From positions 1 to 32,699 of the forward strand of contig JBCDCZ010000012.1 in the NCBI GenBank assembly GCA_039180865.1: DNA of 32,699 nt, read 5' to 3'. How positions within the stretch are numbered: the stretch's first letter is position 1; each line of letters begins with the position of its first letter. The DNA is from JBCDCU01 sp039180865 (lineage in GTDB: Bacteria > Pseudomonadota > Alphaproteobacteria > Rhizobiales > JACESI01). The notes below the pieces were generated by a model that had not been told where the DNA came from, made no database searches, and saw only the letters and a list, made by a program, of their open reading frames with translations. Positions 6,808-14,376 of this stretch are shown here, piece by piece. The position numbers were made by a program, and so were the translations under genes.

Positions 6808-9342
6808 ATGGCAAGTTCAGACATTGGTGTGAGCCTCAGACCCGATTTGTCGCCGTCCTTGCGGAAATTCCTGACGGGGACAAGCATTGGCTATATTTCG
6901 ATCCTGATCGGAACCGCCATCGGCGTGACGCTGACCTTTCTGATCGACGGATATTTCAGTTTTATTCTGGCCCTCGTCGCCATGAATGTGATGGTCGGGG
7001 TCGGACTGAATGTTCTGCTCGGCCTGTCTGGCCAGGTGTCCTTCGGCCATGTCGGTTTCTTCGCAATCGGCGCCTATGCTGTCGGGATCCTCACCTTGAA
7101 CGGTGTTGATTTCTGGCTTGCCTTTCCCGCAGCAGGGCTGTTTGCAGGATTAATCGGATTGCTTCTGGCCGTTCCGGTTTTGAGGGTGACCGGTCCGTAT
7201 CTTGCCATGATGACGATTGCGTTCGCCTTCATCGTTGAGCATGGCGCAATCGAATGGCGGGGGCTCACCGGCGGTGCGAACGGTCTCTTCGGTTTTCCGC
7301 AACCGGTCTTTTTCGGCCATGCCATGAATGAAGCGGACATCGCTCTTTTAAGCATGATCTGTGCCGGATTGTGTCTGCTCTTCTACCACCGCCTGTCGTA
7401 CTCGCTTTGGGGGCAGGCAATGACAGCCGTTAGAGACAGCGAAGTGGCAGCACAGTCGGTCGGTCTCAATCTGACGTTGATCAAGACCGTTTCCTTCGTG
7501 CTTTCAGCGCTGTTGACTGGGCTCGCCGGGGCGCTCTTTGCTCCGCTCAATGGCTTCATTTCGCCGAGTTCCTTTCCGTTCTTTCAGTCGATCCTCTTTA
7601 TCCTGGCCGTTGTGGTTGGTGGCGCCGGAACATTATGGGGACCGGTTGTCGGCGCCATCGTGATCGTGCTTCTGCCGGAATTCCTGTCAGATTTTGCCGA
7701 GTACCGTCCATTGATGTTCGGCATTCTTCTGCTCGCAGTACTCTGGGCGGCCCCACGTGGGATCGTTGGAACGCTTGCTAAATGGCTGATGCCGGAACGC
7801 GAAGGCGAGCGACCAGACTCTGCTGCGGCAGGCAGTGCTCTATCCGGCGCAAATGGTGGGATGACGCTCAAACTCGACGGGCTCGGAATTTCTTTCGGCG
7901 GTGTCAGGGCCGCTCACGATGTTTCGCTCGTCGCAGAGCCCAGTCGGGTCACGAGCATCATCGGGCCGAACGGTGCAGGGAAAACCACCGTGCTCAATAT
8001 GGTCAGCGGCTTTTATAAACCGCAGGCGGGATCGATTGCGCTTGAGTCTGATCTGACTGGATTAAGCGCCCATAAGATCGCCCGGTCGGGCATTGCCAGA
8101 ACCTATCAGACGACCCAACTCTTCGCTGATATGTCGGTCATCGGCAATGTCATGATTGCTTTGAGACGCGGACATCTCGGCATGCTTCTTGCGAGTGGCG
8201 ATACGAAATCGGACCGCGAGGCGGCGCTCGCGCTTCTTGCGTTTGTCGGTTATCGCGGCGATGTCGAAAAACGCGCCGGCGATCTTCCCCATGTTGACAA
8301 ACGCTTGGTCGAGGTCGCGCGTGCCCTTGCAACTCGCCCGAAGGCGTTGCTGTTGGATGAGCCTGCTGCCGGTCTCATGAGCGACGATAAAAAAGCGATC
8401 GCAAAACTGCTGAAGACGATTGCCGAAAGCGGTATTGCGGTGATCCTCGTTGAGCACGATATGTCCCTCGTCATGGGGATATCGGACCATATCCTCGTTT
8501 TGGATGCGGGCGAGCCGTTGCGGGAAGGAAAACCCGAGGCGATCCGGGAAGATCCTGCAGTTCTTCAGGCCTATCTCGGTGAGAGCACCTTTGAGGGACG
8601 CCCGCGCGCAGAGGCATGGAAGGGAGAGAAAGTCGCGATCCTTGCGACCCGCGATCTTGAGGCGGGCTATGGTGCCGCACCGGTCCTGAAAAAGCTCAAC
8701 GTCATTGTCAATCCGGGTGAGATGGTGACGATGCTTGGCGCCAATGGTGCCGGAAAATCGACAATGATGCGCGCGCTTTCCGGGCTGCACCGGCCGGTTG
8801 AAGGCACCATTCTGCTCGATGACAAGAAGACGGAGGGTGATGCCGCCCACGAGATCGCCGCCGCCGGTTTGGCGCTCGTTCCAGAGGGCCGACAGGTCTT
8901 CCCTGAACTTACCCTTCGCGAGAACATTGAGCTTGGCGGTTGGTGCCGGAACGACCCAGTCACTGACGAGGAAATCGCTGCGCTCATGGAGCGGTTTCCT
9001 CGTCTGAAAGACCGGATCGACAGTAAGGCCGGTGTCCTGTCCGGTGGCGAGCAACAGATGTTAGCGATCGCCCGTGGGCTTATTGCAAAACCGAAAATCC
9101 TCCTCCTCGACGAGCCGTCGCTCGGCCTCGCACCGTCAATGATCGCGGAACTCTTCGATGTTCTTGCGGATCTCCGCGATGAAGGCGTCACGATCCTTCT
9201 TGTCGATCAGATGGCGAACCTTGCCCTCACAATCGCTGACCGCGCCTACCTTCTGGAGAGCGGTGAGATCGTGAAAGAAGGCGAGGCACACGCGCTGAAG
9301 GATGACCCCTCGATTGAAAAAGCCTATCTCGGCGGCAGCTAA
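6808..9342 (+). CDS. LivM-LivG-LivF triple fusion: ABC permease with two ATPase domains
   Basis: This single uninterrupted 844-residue frame joins three proteins usually encoded separately. Residues 1 to about 330 are a LivM-type permease (GLSGQVSFGHVGFFAIGAYA, and the coupling region MTAVRDSEVAAQSVGLN). Residues about 352-590 are a LivG-type ATPase with Walker A G386PNGAGKTT and Walker B LLLD517EP. Residues about 605-844 are a LivF-type ATPase with Walker A G644ANGAGKST, signature L744SGGEQQ and Walker B LLLD768EP. The first ATPase has an atypical signature, LPHVDKR (493-499), in place of LSGGQ/LSYGQ. ATG 6808 is chosen because it lies 5 nt after the LivH-like stop and begins a normal LivM N-terminus. 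The frame stays open further upstream, but that stretch is inside the LivH gene. The fusion supplies one permease and both ATPases, so the complex needs only two membrane polypeptides. Confidence 0.93.
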   Translation: MASSDIGVSLRPDLSPSLRKFLTGTSIGYISILIGTAIGVTLTFLIDGYFSFILALVAMNVMVGVGLNVLLGLSGQVSFGHVGFFAIGAYAVGILTLNGVDFWLAFPAAGLFAGLIGLLLAVPVLRVTGPYLAMMTIAFAFIVEHGAIEWRGLTGGANGLFGFPQPVFFGHAMNEADIALLSMICAGLCLLFYHRLSYSLWGQAMTAVRDSEVAAQSVGLNLTLIKTVSFVLSALLTGLAGALFAPLNGFISPSSFPFFQSILFILAVVVGGAGTLWGPVVGAIVIVLLPEFLSDFAEYRPLMFGILLLAVLWAAPRGIVGTLAKWLMPEREGERPDSAAAGSALSGANGGMTLKLDGLGISFGGVRAAHDVSLVAEPSRVTSIIGPNGAGKTTVLNMVSGFYKPQAGSIALESDLTGLSAHKIARSGIARTYQTTQLFADMSVIGNVMIALRRGHLGMLLASGDTKSDREAALALLAFVGYRGDVEKRAGDLPHVDKRLVEVARALATRPKALLLDEPAAGLMSDDKKAIAKLLKTIAESGIAVILVEHDMSLVMGISDHILVLDAGEPLREGKPEAIREDPAVLQAYLGESTFEGRPRAEAWKGEKVAILATRDLEAGYGAAPVLKKLNVIVNPGEMVTMLGANGAGKSTMMRALSGLHRPVEGTILLDDKKTEGDAAHEIAAAGLALVPEGRQVFPELTLRENIELGGWCRNDPVTDEEIAALMERFPRLKDRIDSKAGVLSGGEQQMLAIARGLIAKPKILLLDEPSLGLAPSMIAELFDVLADLRDEGVTILLVDQMANLALTIADRAYLLESGEIVKEGEAHALKDDPSIEKAYLGGS

Positions 9343-9349
9343 CCGGCGC

Positions 9350-9378
9350 AACGGCGAGCGTTGCCATCGCTTGCCGTT
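9350..9378 (+). other. hairpin between the fused transporter gene and the amidohydrolase
   Basis: AACGGCGAGCG and CGCTTGCCGTT pair over 11 bp with one G-U pair and a 7-nt loop, starting 8 nt after the stop codon. Only TTTC follows, so it looks like a weak or partial terminator that could lower expression of the downstream amidohydrolase and amidase relative to the transporter. Confidence 0.45.
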
Positions 9379-9413
9379 TCCCGACCGCATCAAGATCCGA
9401 AAACGGAGACAAA

Positions 9414-10640
9414 ATGGACCTCACGTTAAGAAATGCCACTCTTCAGAGCGAGCCCGGTGAAAAGCTCGATATCGGGATCTCCGACGGCAAAATTGTTGCG
9501 ATTGGTAAGGATATAACCCCGGCCGGACTGGACTATGATCTCGACGGCAAACTCGTCGTCCCTGGCTTCGTTGAAACCCACATCCATCTCGATAAGGCCT
9601 GTATCCTCGATCGTTGCTCGTCCAAAAGGGGCGATCTCAATGAAGCGATTGAAGAGGTCGCGCGTCTCAAAAAAGGGTTTGTCGAAGAGGATGTTGCGTC
9701 CCGTGCTGCGCGCACGCTGGAAAAATGCCTGGTGAATGGCACGATGCGCGTGCGCACCCATCTGGAGGTCGATCCGACCATCGAGCTGCGTGGTATCGAA
9801 GGTGCGAAGCAAGCGATCAGTGAATATTCCTGGGCGATGGATGTTGAAATCTGTGTTTTCCCGCAGGAAGGGCTCCTCAACAATCCCGGCACCGATGAAC
9901 TGATCGTCGAGGCCTTGAAAAACGGTGCCGGAACCATCGGCGCGGCACCCTATACGGACAGCGATCCGCACGGTCAGATCGATCGGATTTTTGAACTTGC
10001 CCGCGAATTCGATGTCGATATCGACATGCATCTCGATTTCGGAACGGATGCAAGCGCGCTCGATGCAGATTACGTCTGTCGAAAAGCCGATGAATTCGGT
10101 TGGGGCGGCCGGGTCGCCATCGGTCACGTCACGAAGTTCGCTTCGCTTGATCCGGACGGAATTGCGGCGTTGTCCAGGCGGCTATCGGATGCGGGCGTAG
10201 CCGTGACGGTTCTTCCCTCAACCGATCTCTTTCTGATGAACCGGGATTACAGCCACAATGCGCCGCGCGGTGTGGCGCCGGTCCATGCGATGCTTGAACA
10301 CGGCGTCAATTGCTCGCTCTCGACCAACAACGTGCTGAATCCATTCACACCGTTTGGCGATTGCTCATTGATCCGTATGGCAAATCTTTACGCGAACATC
10401 GCGCAAATCGGGAAAATGGAAAGCCTCGATGATTGTCTCGATATGGTCTCAACCCGCTCGGCGAAATTGATGAACCTCGAGGATTATGGCCTGGAAACCG
10501 GCAAGAAGGCGGACCTCGTCGTACTCAACAATACCACGCCGTCGTTAGCGGTTGCAGAACTCTCGCAACCCATTATGGGTTTCAAGGCGGGCCGGAAAAC
10601 GTTCGACCGTCCGCTTCCTGAAATCCACCGCCCGCAATAA
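9414..10640 (+). CDS. CodA/AtzC-like amidohydrolase with divergent catalytic residues
   Basis: The 408-residue protein has the fold order of cytosine deaminase and N-isopropylammelide amidohydrolase. It has an N-terminal sandwich, then H56-x-H58 in ETHIHLDKA, a distal metal histidine H206 in IDMHLDFG, H238 in AIGHVTKFA, and a C-terminal sandwich with GKKADLVVL. The metal-binding histidines are kept. In cytosine deaminase the second histidine motif is HxxE, with the Glu essential for proton transfer, and the later strand carries GHDD with a metal-binding Asp. Here these positions read H206-L-D-F and S-T-N305-N. A plain cytosine deaminase reaction is therefore unlikely, and another ring-opening or amide-cleaving reaction, possibly with a different metal set, is suggested. 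It is followed after 18 nt by the amidase, which implies consecutive steps. Confidence 0.82.
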   Translation: MDLTLRNATLQSEPGEKLDIGISDGKIVAIGKDITPAGLDYDLDGKLVVPGFVETHIHLDKACILDRCSSKRGDLNEAIEEVARLKKGFVEEDVASRAARTLEKCLVNGTMRVRTHLEVDPTIELRGIEGAKQAISEYSWAMDVEICVFPQEGLLNNPGTDELIVEALKNGAGTIGAAPYTDSDPHGQIDRIFELAREFDVDIDMHLDFGTDASALDADYVCRKADEFGWGGRVAIGHVTKFASLDPDGIAALSRRLSDAGVAVTVLPSTDLFLMNRDYSHNAPRGVAPVHAMLEHGVNCSLSTNNVLNPFTPFGDCSLIRMANLYANIAQIGKMESLDDCLDMVSTRSAKLMNLEDYGLETGKKADLVVLNNTTPSLAVAELSQPIMGFKAGRKTFDRPLPEIHRPQ

Positions 10641-10658
10641 TCACAGGCAAGGTCTCCA

Positions 10659-11819
10659 ATGGAAGATACCGTCAACGCATTCATCTCTACGTTCACCCTT
10701 GCGGGCGCGCCATCCGGTCCGCTCACTGGCAAGACATTTGCGGCAAAGGACCTTTACGACATCAAGGATATGGTGACGGGGTGTGGCACGCCGGACTGGG
10801 CTGCAACCCATGCTCCTGCGGAGCGCACGTCGCCCGCTGTTCAAATGCTCCTCGACGCGGGCGCGACCTGTCTTGGGAAATCCCACACCGATGAGATCGC
10901 CTATTCTCTGATGGGCGTGAATGCGCATTATGGAACGCCCATTAACACGAAAGCGCCAGACCGTATTCCTGGTGGGTCGTCTTCCGGGTCCGTCGCAGCA
11001 ACGGCTGCCGGGCTCGTCGATATCGGTCTGGGCAGCGATACGGGTGGATCGGTCCGGATGCCCGCATCCTTTTGTGGTGTCTACGGCATTCGAACGACGC
11101 ATGGCCTCATCGATCTCTCCGATGCGATGGCACTTGCGCCCAGTTTCGACACAGTCGGTTGGTTTGCCCGTGATCCAGAAACGCTTGCGCTTGCTGGTAC
11201 GGCTTGCGGCATTGATGTCCCGGAAGGTCTCGCCAAGAAACGACTTCTTATTGCGTCGGATGCGATGGCGCTTACAACCGCCGACGGTTTGCGGTCCTTC
11301 AAACCAGCGATTGAAAAGCTGGAAGATATCTTCGGGGCGGCGAGCGAAATCAAACTCTCATCAGAACCGCTATCCGAGTGGCGCGAAGTTTTCAATGTCT
11401 GTCAGGCGGCAGAGGTCTGGAAGGTTCATGGTGAATGGGTGACGGCGACCAATCCGACGTTCGGCCCGGGCGTGCGCGAGCGGTTCGAACTCGCCTCAAA
11501 CATCACACCGGACATGCTTGAGGCGGGAACAAAAAGACGCGTTGAAATCACAAAATACGTGACGGATCTTCTCGGTGATGATGGAATTCTGATCTTGCCA
11601 TCGAGCCCCGGTGCGGCGCCGCTGCGGGATACTGATCCTGCGGCCCTTGATGATTTCCGCATGGCGTCGCTTGATCTGCTGAGCACCGCGGGACTTTGCA
11701 AACTTCCGCAAATCAGCCTTCCCGTCGGAGAAACTGAAGGCGCGCCGCTTGGGCTTTCGCTCCTTTCAGGTTCCGGGAAAGACGGCACTTTGATGAAGGT
11801 TGCGAGCTTTCTGGGCTAG
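10659..11819 (+). CDS. amidase-signature hydrolase (AtzF/allophanate hydrolase- or GatA-like)
   Basis: The 386-residue enzyme carries the Ser-cisSer-Lys triad of the amidase signature family: K30 in AAKDLYD, S107 in PGGSSSGSVA and nucleophile S131 in GSDTGGSVRMP, with the usual 24-residue spacing between the two serines. It is shorter than GatA (about 480) and lacks the extra C-terminal domain of allophanate hydrolases, so it is a compact amidase core. Such enzymes release ammonia from a linear amide or N-carboxy-urea product. Its position directly after the CodA-like amidohydrolase, and in the same neighbourhood as the biotin-dependent carboxylase set, recalls the urea carboxylase/allophanate hydrolase partnership. 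The true substrate is unknown. It converges on the LysR gene with only 19 bp between stops and no visible terminator. Confidence 0.85.
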   Translation: MEDTVNAFISTFTLAGAPSGPLTGKTFAAKDLYDIKDMVTGCGTPDWAATHAPAERTSPAVQMLLDAGATCLGKSHTDEIAYSLMGVNAHYGTPINTKAPDRIPGGSSSGSVAATAAGLVDIGLGSDTGGSVRMPASFCGVYGIRTTHGLIDLSDAMALAPSFDTVGWFARDPETLALAGTACGIDVPEGLAKKRLLIASDAMALTTADGLRSFKPAIEKLEDIFGAASEIKLSSEPLSEWREVFNVCQAAEVWKVHGEWVTATNPTFGPGVRERFELASNITPDMLEAGTKRRVEITKYVTDLLGDDGILILPSSPGAAPLRDTDPAALDDFRMASLDLLSTAGLCKLPQISLPVGETEGAPLGLSLLSGSGKDGTLMKVASFLG

Positions 11820-11838
11820 TGTTGCCACAGAAGGACAA

Positions 11839-12741
11839 TCAATCAGCATCGCTGCCCAGGCGCATGAAGTCGATGAATGCCTGGGCGGCGTCTCCAGGCT
11901 TGGAAAGGCCAGACCAGACCACGCCCACATCCATCGTCGGTATCGTGTCGGCGACATCGACGACTTCGACGCGGCGCCCTTCCAACGACCATGGTCGGTA
12001 AACCATGTCGGACAGGATGGCGATCCCCATGCCGCTTGCCACCATGCTTCGCACCGCCTCAACCGATGAGGTCCGAAAGCGCGTATCCGGGCGGTAGGGC
12101 CCCCGCTTCCAATAGCGATGTGCCGTGTTCGAAGCTTCATCGACGGTAAGCATGATGTAAGGCTCCTGGGCAACATCCCTCAACCCAACGGAATCCTGTT
12201 TCAGAAATCGGTGCTGTGCATTCACCCACAGTCTGCGCTTTGACCTCAGAAGCGTGTGATAGGAAAGATCCTCCTGATTGACGATGTTTGACGTCAACAT
12301 GAGCGCGAGATCGAATCTCTCATCAACCAGCCCGTCTTCGATGTCGCCGCGCGCGGCTTCAGTAATCTTGACATCGACATTGGGAAAGGCGCGGGAAAAG
12401 CGCATCAAGTGGCCAGGAAGATAATAGCCGGAAACCGTATAGGTGACAGCGAGGTGGAAATGACCTTTCACATCGTCGCGGCTACGACGGGAAATCGAAA
12501 CAGCTTCTTCGACTGACGCCATGATATCGCGCGCATGTTCCAGGAAGAGATTTCCTTCATAAGTGAGTGTCACACCGCCCGGATGACGCTCAAAGAGCGG
12601 CGCATTGATCCCTTGTTCAAGGTTTTGAATGGCCGACGTGATCGCTGATTGCGAGACGTTAATGTTGTTTGCGGCGCGCGAGATCTGTCCTGCTTCCGCA
12701 GTGGCGATGAAATAGCGGATATGACGGAGCGATGGTTCCAT
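11839..12741 (-). CDS. LysR-family transcriptional regulator
   Basis: The 300-residue protein has an N-terminal winged helix-turn-helix of LysR type (residues about 4-63: LRHIRYFIATAEAGQISRAA, NVSQSAITSAIQNLEQ, LFERHPGGVTLTYEG), followed by a linker helix and a two-lobed co-inducer-binding domain of normal length. It is divergent from the TorT-like transporter/carboxylase operon across 410 bp, the classic arrangement in which a LysR protein activates the divergent operon when it binds a pathway intermediate. Convergence on the amidase gene leaves no room for an independent terminator. The inducer is unknown; a substrate or ring-opened product of the neighbouring pathway is inferred from position. 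Confidence 0.92.
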   Translation of the reverse strand: MEPSLRHIRYFIATAEAGQISRAANNINVSQSAITSAIQNLEQGINAPLFERHPGGVTLTYEGNLFLEHARDIMASVEEAVSISRRSRDDVKGHFHLAVTYTVSGYYLPGHLMRFSRAFPNVDVKITEAARGDIEDGLVDERFDLALMLTSNIVNQEDLSYHTLLRSKRRLWVNAQHRFLKQDSVGLRDVAQEPYIMLTVDEASNTAHRYWKRGPYRPDTRFRTSSVEAVRSMVASGMGIAILSDMVYRPWSLEGRRVEVVDVADTIPTMDVGVVWSGLSKPGDAAQAFIDFMRLGSDAD

Positions 12742-13151
12742 AACTTTTTTTGATTCAGTTCATCGAAAATCCAGATAATAAACCGCTTGAAGTGGAAAGC
12801 GAACGACACGAAGGGGTTTTTTGATCCCAATCATTTTGCCCAAATATCTTGCGATTTCAATTGATTTTGCATGATCTTTCGGCACCTGGCAGTCCGCGTT
12901 CCAATCTCGGATGAGGCGGTTCGTCGTATTGTGGGGCCCAGAAACCTACACTATCGATTAAATCGATATCGAATAGCACGAAACCGCATTTTACAATGCT
13001 TCGATTTATTAACTAACATTCTCTCCGTGAATGCCGGACACGGCGGCGATTGGGTGACATGGCGATCTTTTCGTGAGGAGGCGGGAAAATCGGGCCAATA
13101 CCCTCTCAGATGACCGGTCCTGTGGCAGGAACATTAATGGGAGAGTGCTCA
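12742..13151. promoter_or_regulatory. divergent control region between the LysR gene and the TorT-like operon
   Basis: This 410-bp AT-richer gap contains no credible gene; an 80-codon frame inside it has no family likeness and no convincing ribosome-binding site. It holds a T7 run next to the LysR start, three hexamers related to ATCGAT at 12953-12973, and the ribosome-binding sequence GGGAGAG at about 13139-13145 before the TorT-like start. Promoters for both directions must lie here, but I could not place -35/-10 elements with confidence. I saw no sigma-54 element. Confidence 0.6.
12953..12973. promoter_or_regulatory. ATCGAT repeat cluster, candidate LysR operator
   Basis: ATCGAT (12953-12958), ATCGAT (12962-12967) and ATCGAA (12968-12973) lie within 21 bp, separated by TAA and 0 nt. 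The first two form a 15-bp palindrome-like unit. It is about 180 bp from the divergent TorT-like start and 210 bp from the LysR start. AT-rich dyads in such divergent gaps commonly bind LysR regulators; assignment is by position only. Confidence 0.35.
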
Positions 13152-14234
13152 ATGACGAAAAAACTGATGTCTTATCTTTGCTCCGGCTCGCTTGTCGCCG
13201 GTGCCCTTGTCTTTGCGGGGACGGCATCCGCAGACGACTGGTTTCCTTATCAGGTTGAAGTTTGGGATCCGCCTTTCGATATGGCGAGCCCGCGCTCGAA
13301 GAAAGATTACAAGCCGCTTGAGAAGGCATCACAGGACTGGGAAATCTGTGTGTCCTTCCCGCATATGAAAGATGCTTACTGGCTCGGCGTGAATTACGGC
13401 GTTGCTGAAGAAGCAAAGCGTCTTGGTGTGAAAATGCAGCTTGTTGAAGCAGGCGGCTACACCGAGCTCAACAAACAAATTTCACAGATCGAAGACTGCG
13501 TTGCTGCTGGTGCGCAGGCTGTCGTGATCGGCGCGATTTCTTTCGACGGCCTCAACAATGTGGTGAAAGAGATCTCCGCGAAAGGCATTCCGGTGATCGA
13601 TGTGATCAACGGCATGTCGTCCTCCGAACTCTCGGCAAAATCACTCGTATCCTTCGGTGAAATGGGTGCAAAAGCGGGCGCGTTTCTTGCCGAAAAGCAC
13701 CCGGCAGGCGGTGACGCGGCCAAGGTTGCATGGTTCCCCGGGCCAGCCGGTGCTGGTTGGGTTGAGGCAGGAAATACCGGATTTACCGGTGCAATCGATG
13801 GAAGCTCCTTGAATCTCGTCGAAACGAAATATGGTGACACCGGTAAGGAAGCGCAGTCCAAGCTCGTTGAAGATACGCTCGAAGCCCATCCCGATCTCAA
13901 CTACATCGTTGGAACGGCGGTGACGGCGGAAGCTGCAGTGCCAATCCTGCGCTCACGCGGGCTGACGGACCAGGTGAAAGTGGTCTCATACTACTTCACA
14001 CCGGGTGTTGATCGCGGCATCAGCCGGGGACAGATCCTCGCGGCGCCGACGGATTCGACCGTGATCCAGGGCCGTGTCGCGATCGACCAGGCCGTGCGGA
14101 TCCTTGAGGGTAAGGAATTCGACAAGCACGTCGGGCCGGAACTCTATGTCGTGACGACGGACAACCACGGCGAGTTCGATCCGTCTTCGACGCTTGCTCC
14201 GGCCGGTTTCAAACCGACTTTCCGCGTCGAATAG
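13152..14234 (+). CDS. TorT-like periplasmic substrate-binding protein of a carbohydrate-type ABC transporter
   Basis: The 360-residue precursor has a Sec signal peptide (MTKKLMSYLCSGSLVAGALV, probable cleavage after TASA). The mature part is a type I periplasmic binding protein of the TorT group, with DWFPYQVEVWDPPFDMASP, WEICVSFPHMKDAYWLGVNYG, KMQLVEAGGYTELNKQI and VIGAISFDGLN. E. coli TorT binds trimethylamine N-oxide and signals to the sensor TorS; TorT-like proteins beside ABC genes instead serve uptake. Here no sensor kinase is present, and an RbsA-type ATPase and RbsC-type permease follow, so transport is the likely role. ATG 13152 is chosen for the GGGAGAG site 7 nt upstream and the normal signal-peptide length; ATG 13137 is a weaker alternative. 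Confidence 0.88.
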   Translation: MTKKLMSYLCSGSLVAGALVFAGTASADDWFPYQVEVWDPPFDMASPRSKKDYKPLEKASQDWEICVSFPHMKDAYWLGVNYGVAEEAKRLGVKMQLVEAGGYTELNKQISQIEDCVAAGAQAVVIGAISFDGLNNVVKEISAKGIPVIDVINGMSSSELSAKSLVSFGEMGAKAGAFLAEKHPAGGDAAKVAWFPGPAGAGWVEAGNTGFTGAIDGSSLNLVETKYGDTGKEAQSKLVEDTLEAHPDLNYIVGTAVTAEAAVPILRSRGLTDQVKVVSYYFTPGVDRGISRGQILAAPTDSTVIQGRVAIDQAVRILEGKEFDKHVGPELYVVTTDNHGEFDPSSTLAPAGFKPTFRVE

Positions 14235-14253
14235 GGGCGTTGGTCAAAATTCG

Positions 14254-14288
14254 CCTGTCCGGGTTGGCAGGAAACCAGCCCGGACAGG
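14254..14288 (+). other. very stable hairpin after the TorT-like gene
   Basis: CCTGTCCGGG (14254-14263) pairs with CCCGGACAGG (14279-14288). The stem continues inward as TTGG with CCAG, giving 14 bp with one G-U pair and a CAGGAAA loop. It starts 20 nt after the stop codon. AATGC follows rather than a T-tract, so it is more likely an mRNA-stabilising or attenuating structure between the binding-protein gene and the transporter genes than a full terminator. Confidence 0.65.
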
Positions 14289-14376
14289 AATGCAATCGTC
14301 GGTATCGAGCCGGCGTGAGTGATAGATTGTTCCAGCCATCCAAAGTCTGCCAGACGGCAACGCCATCCAAGCTGCC

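Noticed and set aside
5855..6814. 319-codon minus-strand frame opposite the LivH-like permease
   Set aside because: Highly charged His/Arg/Glu-rich translation typical of the complement of a hydrophobic membrane gene; no domain.
8062..9054. 330-codon minus-strand frame inside the ATPase part of the fusion
   Set aside because: Complement of conserved ABC ATPase coding sequence; no domain or ribosome-binding site.
12880..12910. Second sigma-54 promoter (CTGGCAG) upstream of the TorT-like gene
   Set aside because: The GG is not followed by GC at the required 10-nt spacing.
12871..13113. 80-codon plus-strand frame in the LysR/TorT-like gap
   Set aside because: No family likeness, no convincing ribosome-binding site, and it occupies the expected divergent promoter region.
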